NCBI RefSeq assembly: GCF_000444875.1
Contig: NC_021985.1
Location: forward strand, 3,791,535 to 3,855,534
Source: Streptomyces collinus Tu 365
Lineage (GTDB): Bacteria > Actinomycetota > Actinomycetes > Streptomycetales > Streptomycetaceae
Length of the DNA stretch: 64,000 bases
Reading direction: 5' to 3'
Shown here: one piece after another, positions 57,991-64,000 of the stretch
Layout: every line of letters starts with the position of its first letter
How positions within the stretch are numbered: the stretch's first letter is position 1
Program-made: the position numbers and the translations under genes
Notes under the pieces: generated by a model
Seen by the model: only the letters and a program-made list of their open reading frames with translations
The model's database searches: none
Told to the model about the DNA's origin: nothing

Positions 57991-58080
57991 AACTAAGCGA
58001 TATGGAACCGAGCGAAACGGAACTGAGCGAAACGGAACTGAGTGAGACGGAACTGAGTGAGACGGAACTGGGCGATGGGG
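57991..58080. repeat. Six 15-bp tandem repeats
   Basis: Six units of 15 bp from 57991 to 58080 (consensus AACTGAGCGAAACGG) without indels, between the tetR gene and the exporter gene it probably controls. They could alter spacing of any promoter in this gap. Confidence 0.85.
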
Positions 58081-58159
58081 AGCCAGGAGATGCGCAGCCG
58101 GTCGGTACGGAATCGGCCGATGCGGGACCGGGCGAGGGGGTAGGCGATCGCGGAAGCGG

Positions 58160-58801
58160 TCAGGACTGACGCAGCTCCTTCATGGTCACTGCCGTGCCCG
58201 GCAGGGTGGAGCGGGCCGGGGCCCGCAGGCCGTCCAGGAACAGCTGCAGATGACGGTGCACGAAGCGGTCGCCGAACAGACAGCCCGTACCGGCCGGAGG
58301 CCGGCTGAGCTGGGCCGCGGCGACCATCAGGTCACCGACTCCGACATCGGTCCTGAGCTGCCCGGCCGCCTTGGCGCGGCCCATGATCTCGTCGACGAGC
58401 TGCTCGACGCGCTCCCGGGACGCCTCCAGGTCGGGGTGGTGCTGGTCGAAGGTGCTGGAGACCATCGGGCACAGGGCGCTGATCCGCTCGTCGGCGGCGG
58501 CGTGCACGAAGCGCTCCAGTGCGGCGAAGGCGTCTCCGGTCTCCGCGAGGGCCTGCTCGGCCGCCTCGGCCGTGCGGTCCATCACGGAGCAGACGACCTC
58601 GCGGACGAGGGCGTCGCGGTCGGGGAAGTTGCGGTACAGCGTGGCGTTGCCGACACCGGCCCGGCGGGCGATCTCGTCGAGCGGCACGTCCGGGCCGTGC
58701 TCGACGAACATCTCCCGGGCGGCGGTGACGATCCGCTCCCGGTTGCGCACGGCATCGGCGCGCGGCCGGGGCACCTTGCGCTCGGGGGCTGCGGTCTGCA
58801 C
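58160..58801 (-). CDS. TetR-family repressor
   Basis: 213-residue TetR regulator with HTH DVPLDEIARRAGVGNATLYRNFPDRDALV (residues about 38-66). The helical ligand domain has an HHPD motif (STFDQHHPDLE). GTG 58801 has GGAGG 6 bases upstream. Upstream two near-identical 17-bp palindromes are probable operators. The next gene on the same strand is a DHA2 exporter. Confidence 0.9.
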   Translation of the reverse strand: MQTAAPERKVPRPRADAVRNRERIVTAAREMFVEHGPDVPLDEIARRAGVGNATLYRNFPDRDALVREVVCSVMDRTAEAAEQALAETGDAFAALERFVHAAADERISALCPMVSSTFDQHHPDLEASRERVEQLVDEIMGRAKAAGQLRTDVGVGDLMVAAAQLSRPPAGTGCLFGDRFVHRHLQLFLDGLRAPARSTLPGTAVTMKELRQS

Positions 58802-58846
58802 GGCGTCCTCCTCAGGTCTCGACGGTGTCCGGGCGGTGAGGGGATC

Positions 58847-58903
58847 CGGGGAGTGACTCCCCGTTTCACTCGGACACAGGTCTAAACGGGGAGAGGTTCC
58901 CCG
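58847..58903. promoter_or_regulatory. Two matched 17-bp TetR operators, 40 bp apart
   Basis: CGGGGAGTGACTCCCCG (58847-58863, perfect dyad) and CGGGGAGAGGTTCCCCG (58887-58903). Same half-sites CGGGGA/TCCCCG and same length, centres 40 bp apart, about four helical turns, so bound dimers would face the same side. Confidence 0.75.
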
Positions 58904-59092
58904 GTTATTTCCCGCCGCCGAAAAGAATTCCCGTGACCTGGCTCACACCCGCCGCCTGGGCGTCCCACCCGCCCGCGCCGGGATTTCCCACGATCGGTCT
59001 CCTCCAGCGCGCGGCCGTCACCCCGGCGACACAGGGTGATCGCAAGGGTGCAGTCGGAGACCGGCGGCTGCCGTGGAGCGAAAGGTCCATGC

Positions 59093-60388
59093 ATGCAGCC
59101 GCAGTCGCCCCGCAGCCGCCGCATACGCCCGCGTCGCATACGCCCGCGCCGTGTGGCCGCCCTCGCCGCGGTGACCGTCCTGACCCTCGCGGTCAGCACC
59201 TCGGCCGGAACCGGGCGTCTGACGGCGCGCACCACCGCGGGGCCGGTCGGCCTGGCCCGCTCCTCCGCACTCTCCCCCTGTTTCCTCCGCGGCGGCCTGG
59301 ACGTGCAGATGACGGAAGGTCTGCCCACCCCCACCGGCTACTCGCACTCCACGGGCACGGTCCACGCCCTGACCCTGATGGTCGACTTCTCCGACGCGCC
59401 CGGACAGGGCAGCGCGCTCGACCGCTTCCACGAGTTCTTCCCGCAGACCCAGGAGTGGTTCCGCACGGCGTCCTACGGCCGGCTCGACTACCGCCCCGAG
59501 ACGCCGATACCCACCTGGCTGCGGATGCCGAAACCCTTCAAGGCGTACGGCATAGAGCGCGGCGCGCCCTTCGACCCCGGCTACCGGGAACTGGTCCAGG
59601 ACATCGTCGCCGCCGCCGATCCCGACGTGGACTTCCGCTCGTACGACCTGCTGAACGTGCTGGTCACCCCGAACGCCGGCCCCTCCGCCCTGGACACGGT
59701 GCTGTCCGTGACCTTCGCCGGCAACTCCGACGCCCCGGTCGCCGACGGCGTCCCCATATCCAACGCGTCCTTCGTCTACTCCCGCCAGGACGACGGCTCC
59801 GGCTCCTACGCCCGCACCGGCTACCGGGTACTGCCGCACGAGAACGGCCACACCTTCGGCCTGCCCGACCTGTACACCCAGGAGGGCGGGGGCGCGGTCG
59901 GGCACTGGGACATCATGAGCGAGGACTGGGGGGCCAACAACGACCTGCTCGGCTGGCACAAGTGGAAACTGGGCTGGCTGGACGGCACCCAGGTGGGCTG
60001 CGCGGGGGCCCGGGGCAGCGTCGAGTACACGCTGACCCCGCTGTACAAGGCGGGCGGCGGCAAACTCGTCCTGGTGCCGGTCGACTCCCGCAGCGTGTAC
60101 GCGCTGGAGCTGCGGGCACCGGGCGGCAACGACGAGGACGTCTGCGAGCCGGGCATCCTCATCTACCGCGTCGACTCCACCGTGGACACCGGGCGCGGCC
60201 CCATCACGGTCTTCGACGGCCACCGCGACAGCGGCGGCTGCACCCGCAGCCCCAACGTCCACGCGGAACTCTCCGACGCCCCCTTCTCCGTCGGCCAGAC
60301 CTTCAAGGACCCGCGCCACCGGATCACCATCCAGGTACTGAGCGGGACGCCCGGCGGGGCGTACCGGGTGCGCATCACTCGGGGGTAG
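59093..60388 (+). CDS. Secreted M6-family metalloprotease
   Basis: 431-residue immune-inhibitor-A-type zinc peptidase. The N-terminus is unusually basic (RSRRIRPRRIRPRRVAAL) before a hydrophobic signal segment ALAAVTVLTLAVSTSAGTG, so export by Sec or Tat. The catalytic HExxH is H249-E-N-G-H253 in LPHENGHTFGLPDLY, with the M6 downstream motif GHWDIMSEDWGANND. ATG 59093 has AAAGG 7 bases upstream. The RRIRP duplication comes from a 15-bp DNA repeat (about 59117-59146). Ends about 90 bp before a tRNA. Confidence 0.93.
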   Translation: MQPQSPRSRRIRPRRIRPRRVAALAAVTVLTLAVSTSAGTGRLTARTTAGPVGLARSSALSPCFLRGGLDVQMTEGLPTPTGYSHSTGTVHALTLMVDFSDAPGQGSALDRFHEFFPQTQEWFRTASYGRLDYRPETPIPTWLRMPKPFKAYGIERGAPFDPGYRELVQDIVAAADPDVDFRSYDLLNVLVTPNAGPSALDTVLSVTFAGNSDAPVADGVPISNASFVYSRQDDGSGSYARTGYRVLPHENGHTFGLPDLYTQEGGGAVGHWDIMSEDWGANNDLLGWHKWKLGWLDGTQVGCAGARGSVEYTLTPLYKAGGGKLVLVPVDSRSVYALELRAPGGNDEDVCEPGILIYRVDSTVDTGRGPITVFDGHRDSGGCTRSPNVHAELSDAPFSVGQTFKDPRHRITIQVLSGTPGGAYRVRITRG

Positions 60389-60475
60389 GCGGGGGGGGAC
60401 AGCGGGCCCCGCCTGACCGAAGATCACCCCGCACACACCTCGGCCCGATCCGGTACCCTGTGGACCGAGTACCGC

Positions 60476-60551
60476 GCCTTCGTAGCTCAGGGGATAGAGC
60501 ACCGCTCTCCTAAAGCGGGTGTCGCAGGTTCGAATCCTGCCGGGGGCACCA
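60476..60551 (+). tRNA. tRNA-Arg (anticodon CCT)
   Basis: Cloverleaf of 73 bases plus encoded CCA. Acceptor GCCTTCG/CGGGGGC, D-stem GCTC/GAGC, anticodon stem CCGCT/AGCGG with loop CTCCTAA (anticodon CCT, codon AGG), T-stem GCAGG/CCTGC with loop TTCGAAT, then ACCA. Its 3' side abuts an integrative element and probably forms the attachment site. Confidence 0.97.
60510..60551 (+). other. Predicted attachment site (attL side) of the integrative element
   Basis: The 3' half of tRNA-Arg next to an integrase gene pointing towards it is the standard AICE arrangement. The exact core is not visible because the other junction lies outside the window. Confidence 0.5.
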
Positions 60552-60555
60552 GTTC

Positions 60556-60597
60556 AAAGGCCCCTCACCTACGGATTTCCGTAGGCGAGGGGCCTTT
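60556..60597. terminator. Strong hairpin between tRNA-Arg and int
   Basis: Outer stem AAAGGCCCCTC / GAGGGGCCTTT (11 bp) and inner stem CCTACGGA / TCCGTAGG separated by one mismatch, tiny loop. Terminates the tRNA transcript and, on the minus strand, the int operon. Confidence 0.88.
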
Positions 60598-60627
60598 GAC
60601 ATCCACTTCTGACATCAACGAGGGCAG

Positions 60628-61782
60628 TCACCCCCGCTCGGGCCGCCTCTTCCGGAGCAGCCGGTCCATGTGACTCATGGCCTCCCGCTGGGTGTCCTGC
60701 ACGACGTGCGTGTAGACATCCATGGTGATGCTGATCTGAGAGTGGCCCAGGATCTCCATCACCACGCGGGGCGCGACACCGGCCGCCGTGAGGAGGGTGG
60801 CCGTCCCGTGACGGGCATCGTGCAGCCGGATCACGCGGAGGCCGGCGGACCGGGCGACGCGGGTGAAGGAGCGGTAGACGTTGCGCGGCTCGACCGGGCG
60901 ACCCGTCCGGGTGGTGAAGACGTAGTCCGACTCGTTCCACCCCTCCCCCGCCTTGGCGCGGGCGTCCGCCTGCCGCATGCGGTGCCACCGCAGGGGCGCG
61001 ATGCAGAGGGCGGGCAGCGGGACGGCCCGGCGCCTGCGGCTCTTCGGGTCGTCGTCGTAGAGGACGCCCCGGCGGCGTTGGGTCTGCTGCCGGACGTACA
61101 GGACACGGTTGTCGAGGTCGAGGTCCGACCAGCGGAGCCCGATGATCTCGCCCCGCCGCAGGCCCATGGCGATGGCGAGCACGAACGCCGCGTATAGCGG
61201 GTCCTTCCGGGAGGCGGCCAGGAAGTCGAGCGTTTCGTCCAGGGTCCAGGGCTTGAGTTCCCGGTTGTCGGTGCGAGGCGGCTCGACGAGCTTGGCGACG
61301 TTGCGCGTGATCAGTTCCTCGCGGCAGGCGGAGGACAGCGCCGAGCGCAGAACCCGGTGTGACTCCTTGGCGGTCGCCGCGGTGGCCTCCTTCTCCAGGC
61401 GGACGATGAACCGGCGGACGTCGGCGACGCTGAGGGATTCGAGGCGCTTGGCGCCGAGCAGTGGCACGAGATAGATCCGGACGTGTGCCTCGTACTTGTC
61501 GTAGGTGCTGAGCTTGCGTCGGGGCTTGATGACGTTGTCCAGCCAGTAGGGCAGCCACTCGGAGAGCTTGGCGGAGCGAGTGGGCACGGGCACTCCTTGG
61601 TCGACCTTGTCGAGCAGTTCACGGCGCTTGGCGTCGCACTCAGCCCACGTCTTGCCGTAGGCGAACTTGCGAGCGCGGGTGCCGTCCGGCTGGAGGACGT
61701 AGACGGCGCACTGGTAGCGCCCGTCCTTGCGCTTGGTGATGGTGCCCGCGCCGTTCGGGTTGCGCTTGCGTTGACTGGCCAT
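60628..61782 (-). CDS. int: Tyrosine-recombinase integrase of the integrative element
   Basis: 384-residue site-specific recombinase. Arm-binding N-terminus MASQRKRNPNGAGTITKRKDGRYQ, SAM-like core-binding domain (about 65-165), catalytic domain with first Arg in GLRRGEIIGLRW, H-x-x-R in LHDARHGTATLL, and the tyrosine in ISITMDVYTHV. Adjacent to tRNA-Arg, which is the presumed target. ATG 61782 overlaps the xis stop by one base (TGATG). Typical pSAM2/AICE module int-xis-rep. Confidence 0.95.
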   Translation of the reverse strand: MASQRKRNPNGAGTITKRKDGRYQCAVYVLQPDGTRARKFAYGKTWAECDAKRRELLDKVDQGVPVPTRSAKLSEWLPYWLDNVIKPRRKLSTYDKYEAHVRIYLVPLLGAKRLESLSVADVRRFIVRLEKEATAATAKESHRVLRSALSSACREELITRNVAKLVEPPRTDNRELKPWTLDETLDFLAASRKDPLYAAFVLAIAMGLRRGEIIGLRWSDLDLDNRVLYVRQQTQRRRGVLYDDDPKSRRRRAVPLPALCIAPLRWHRMRQADARAKAGEGWNESDYVFTTRTGRPVEPRNVYRSFTRVARSAGLRVIRLHDARHGTATLLTAAGVAPRVVMEILGHSQISITMDVYTHVVQDTQREAMSHMDRLLRKRRPERG

Positions 61783-61964
61783 CAGGCCACCGCCTCCAGT
61801 TCGTTGGTGATGTACTCGCGGACGGCGCGCGCCGGAATGCGGCGGCAGCGGCCGATGGTGAGCGAGGGCAGCCGCCGGGAGCGGATGAGGTCGTAGACCG
61901 TGGAGCGGCCAAGCTTCAGCCGTGCCATCACGTCGGGCACCGTCAGCAGCTCGTCGTCATGCAT
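61782..61964 (-). CDS. xis: Excisionase (MerR/AlpA-type HTH)
   Basis: 60-residue DNA-binding protein with the helix-turn-helix DELLTVPDVMARLKLGRSTVYDLIRSRRLPSLTIGRCRRIPA, as in AICE excisionases, which direct Int towards excision. ATG 61964 overlaps the end of repSA (stop 61957-61959) by 8 bases, and its stop overlaps the int start, so rep-xis-int is a coupled operon. Confidence 0.93.
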   Translation of the reverse strand: MHDDELLTVPDVMARLKLGRSTVYDLIRSRRLPSLTIGRCRRIPARAVREYITNELEAVA

Positions 61965-63300
61965 GCGTCGGTTCTCCTTCGGTTCCGGGTGCGGGTTCGA
62001 GAGAAGCGGCCAACCAGGCTTCGGTGTCGGACAGGCCGGTGCCGGCGAACACCCAGTGAGCAAGGACGAACGTCGTGTCCGTCGGCCGTTCGTCGGTTGT
62101 TGCCTGGGCTCGGCGCCATTCGGCGCGGGCGTCGCGGAGGGCGCCGAGGGTGGTGGAGTAGCGGCGGGACTTGGTGGAGAAGTGGCCGCGGAACCCGAGC
62201 ATGTGAGCCCAGGCGCGCAGGCGGAGGTGTTCGAGGTCCTTGCGGGCGCCGAGGGTCCAGGCCGTGCGGATGAGGCGGCGGGCGTGGTCGCTGATGTCGA
62301 GCTGGGCGAGTTCGGCGGCGAACTTGAGCGGGCGGTCGAGAGCTCCCGTGGCGGTCTCGGCGCCCTTGGTGGCGTACTTGGCGATGTACGCCGCGACGGC
62401 CCGCTCGGTCAGCTCCTGGCCGCCGTCGAAGTCGGCCGAGCGGATGGTGCGGACGTCGAGCTGTCGGCCGAAGGCGAAGGTGTGCGCACGGCCGTCGATG
62501 ACCGGGCCGTCGACGCGGACCTTGGCGGCGGCGGCCTCGATGGCGTCCGTGAGCAGTTCGGCGGTCGCCCAGGCCGGGGGCGGAGTGTCGCCGCCACCGG
62601 GGCCGTCGATACGGATGACGGCGTGGAAGTGGACGGCTCCGCGCTTCTGGTACTCGGCGACCTTGGCGAAGGAGATGCGGGCGTGCTGGCGGAAGTGGCG
62701 CTGTGACAGGCCCGCGCGCTTAGCGGCCTCTCGGCGGAGGTAGATGGAGAAGCGCCGCCAGAGCTGTCCGGCGTGCGCGTTCCAGAGGACGGCCGCTTCG
62801 TAGTCGTAGGTGTCCGGGGCGAGCGGTGTGCCAAGGGCGTCGTCGTCCTGGTCGTGGTGGGTGCCGCAGCGGCAGGGGCGGCCGTCTGTGCGGCGGTTGT
62901 GGACCGGGCCGAAGCCGGGGGCGGTGAAGGTGGCGAAGACGCGAGGGTGGGCGGCGACGTGTTCCGGGGTGCCTTTGCCGCCGCGTAGTCCGGCGGTGAT
63001 CAGGTGGAAGGTGTCGCGGCGGTAGACCTCGGCGCACGCCGGACAGCGGGTGGTGCGGCGGTTGTTGCAGCGGACGAGGAGCTGACCGGCCGGGAGGGCG
63101 GCCGAGTCGAGGTGCTGGAGGACGCGGCCGATCTCGCCGGTCGTGATGTCGACGTCGTACTCGGTGCGGTGGCCGTCCAGCCGGATCGGGTGCGTGCAGC
63201 CGCCCAGCCCGGAGAGCTGACGGAGGATACCCGGCAGGGTGCCGTCGGCGGCGAGGTTGCTGAGTTCCGGGAGTGGCGGCGGGGTGATGCGGGCGAAGAT
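61957..63300 (-). CDS. repSA: Replication initiator RepSA with non-canonical start
   Basis: Rolling-circle initiator of AICEs, 447 residues. It has a zinc-finger-like CNNRRTTRCPACAEVY, a GRPCRCGTHHDQDDD region, and HARISFAKVAEYQKRGAVHFHAVIRIDG with the HxH metal motif. It also has FGRQLDVRTI, VAAYIAKYATKGAE with the catalytic tyrosine, and HMLGFRGHFSTKSRRYS at the end. The frame is open from a TGA at about 63394 to 61957 without an ATG, GTG or TTG before residue 367. The best start is ATC at 63300, 6 bases after AAGGAGA. Either ATC is used or the start codon was lost. Confidence 0.85.
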   Translation of the reverse strand: MFARITPPPLPELSNLAADGTLPGILRQLSGLGGCTHPIRLDGHRTEYDVDITTGEIGRVLQHLDSAALPAGQLLVRCNNRRTTRCPACAEVYRRDTFHLITAGLRGGKGTPEHVAAHPRVFATFTAPGFGPVHNRRTDGRPCRCGTHHDQDDDALGTPLAPDTYDYEAAVLWNAHAGQLWRRFSIYLRREAAKRAGLSQRHFRQHARISFAKVAEYQKRGAVHFHAVIRIDGPGGGDTPPPAWATAELLTDAIEAAAAKVRVDGPVIDGRAHTFAFGRQLDVRTIRSADFDGGQELTERAVAAYIAKYATKGAETATGALDRPLKFAAELAQLDISDHARRLIRTAWTLGARKDLEHLRLRAWAHMLGFRGHFSTKSRRYSTTLGALRDARAEWRRAQATTDERPTDTTFVLAHWVFAGTGLSDTEAWLAASLEPAPGTEGEPTHA

Positions 63301-63393
63301 GGCGGTCTCCTTCTGACGGGCACTGTCGGGAGGGATCGGCCTCCGGGGCGGCGGATGCTGGCCGTGTCTCGCCGCCCCGGAGGTCTGGGCGCC

Positions 63394-63639
63394 TCAGCGC
63401 CGGTTGTGCTCACGGAGCAGCGAGCGCAGGACCACAGCGGCGATGGCTACAGAGATGGCCGTGACGGCGACGGCGGCCAGGAGCGCGGTGAGGACCACGC
63501 CCGCGACGACCACGGCCGCGACCGTCTTCTGGTCGATGGAGATCGACGGCAGGGCGCGTCGGGCGGGAGCCGGGTCGGTCGGGGCATGCGTGTGAACCGG
63601 CGGCGGGGTCGGGTTGTCCGGGTACTTGGGCAGAAACAC
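63394..63639 (-). CDS. Small AICE membrane protein (SpdA/SpdB-like)
   Basis: 81-residue protein, GTG with AAGGAGA 7 bases upstream. Pro/His-rich N-terminus (YPDNPTPPPVHTHAPTDP) then one long membrane helix TVAAVVVAGVVLTALLAAVAVTAISVAIAAVVL and basic tail RSLLREHNRR. Position just upstream of repSA is where plasmid-spread (Spd) proteins sit in pSAM2-like elements. Its stop is in the same frame as repSA. Confidence 0.78.
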   Translation of the reverse strand: MFLPKYPDNPTPPPVHTHAPTDPAPARRALPSISIDQKTVAAVVVAGVVLTALLAAVAVTAISVAIAAVVLRSLLREHNRR

Positions 63640-63663
63640 GGCGGGCTCTCCTTACCTACTCGT

Positions 63664-63858
63664 CTAGTCATGTGAGCCGTTTACGACACCCACGCCGGAC
63701 CGCGTGCCGGACTCGATGGCGGGCGCCAGGAAGGTGTGCGAGAGCCAGAAGCCGAACAGGGCAATGAGGACGACGATCCAGGTGCGGACGCCGAGGAACT
63801 TGATCGCTCCCCAGGCGAAGAAGCCGAGAACGACGACGAGCGGCAGGCTGACGGTCAC
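63664..63858 (-). CDS. Small AICE membrane protein
   Basis: 64-residue protein with two hydrophobic segments (LPLVVVLGFFAWGAIKFLG and TWIVVLIALFGFWLSHTFL), C-terminal polar tail. GTG 63858 with AAGGA about 11 bases upstream. Lies 24 bp from the SpdA-like gene in the same direction, likely part of the transfer/spread operon. Confidence 0.72.
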   Translation of the reverse strand: MTVSLPLVVVLGFFAWGAIKFLGVRTWIVVLIALFGFWLSHTFLAPAIESGTRSGVGVVNGSHD

Positions 63859-63874
63859 GGTGGTCCGGGTCCTT

Positions 63875-64000
63875 TCAGCGGATGGGGCAGCGATGGGTGC
63901 GGGCGGCCAGTTCGGCGGCGGCGCGGCTGTCGTAGTCGGCGGAGAAGCCGCAACGCGGTGCGGTGCAGGCGGCGGTGTGCTTCTCGCGGCCGCGGTTGTC
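63875..64000 (-). CDS. AICE mobile-element transfer protein, partial
   Basis: The last 41 codons of a minus-strand gene whose 5' end is beyond the window. DNRGREKHTAACTAPRCGFS then ADYDSRAAAELAARTHRCPIR shows C-x4-C and a third Cys, the pattern of the short mobile-element transfer proteins found before repSA in streptomycete AICEs. Confidence 0.7.
   Translation of the reverse strand, partial: DNRGREKHTAACTAPRCGFSADYDSRAAAELAARTHRCPIR

Noticed and set aside
63000..63413. 137-codon frame with an ATG-like start at the repSA N-terminus
   Set aside because: It reads repSA in the wrong frame (Pro/Arg/Ser-rich), whereas the true frame aligns with RepSA throughout.

Overview
The window is a chromosomal segment of a Streptomyces or a very close relative. 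The evidence is very high GC with strong third-position GC bias, many GTG starts, leaderless promoters, an SsgA-like sporulation protein, the sigma factor HrdD and a tricorn protease. As far as I remember it, the order PBP / ssgE / nikMN-Q-O ... sepX / rimJ / mog / moaC / moeA / galU ... mscL ... fruAKR ... hrdD follows the S. coelicolor SCO3157-SCO3202 region.

Left part (1-16 kb): a penicillin-binding protein faces ssgE. A nickel ECF transporter operon (nikMN-nikQ-nikO) is preceded by a Nur-type operator on a leaderless promoter and runs by stop/start overlap into an OhrR-type regulator and ohr. A serine hydrolase follows with an exact SigR-type promoter. Next come a DUF1876-like protein, a 3-hydroxyisobutyrate dehydrogenase-like reductase, a YbaK-type deacylase with a transporter-tail remnant, a tetR-mmpL pair and a tricorn protease with a low-complexity insert.

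Middle part (16-30 kb): a monooxygenase-hydrolase-SDR operon resembles the start of the mycobacterial mymA operon and lies opposite a MerR gene. A decayed large serine recombinase follows, then exonuclease III, a GNAT protein and tRNA-Ala(CGC). The actinobacterial cell-division/molybdopterin block comes next: sepX(glpR)-rimJ-mog-moaC-moeA(glp)-galU, with 5-formyl-THF cyclo-ligase divergent.

Right-middle part (30-53 kb): penicillin acylase-like enzyme, K+/H+ antiporter, MFS, fmdB with overlapping SigR promoter and CIRCE operator, MTA phosphorylase, a CpaB/RcpC-like protein, mscL, a 59-residue protein and ltrA around a perfect CRP-type box, a P1-family peptidase, an L,D-transpeptidase lipoprotein, a duplicated-domain hypothetical, the fructose PTS operon fruRKA, an MFS/WYL-regulator pair and a TetR gene.

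Right end (53-64 kb): hrdD with a SigR promoter, a DODA-type dioxygenase with MarR regulator, an MFS exporter with a TetR regulator and two matched operators, an M6 metalloprotease and tRNA-Arg(CCT). The last 3.5 kb is the left end of an actinomycete integrative and conjugative element (int, xis, repSA, small spd-like proteins, transfer protein) inserted at that tRNA. repSA has no ATG, GTG or TTG start in frame. Only its best candidate, an ATC, follows a good Shine-Dalgarno sequence.

Other themes are minisatellites in many intergenic gaps (15, 20, 21, 27, 28, 36 and 43 bp units), low-complexity inserts in several proteins, and at least twelve genes whose -10 box implies a leaderless mRNA.
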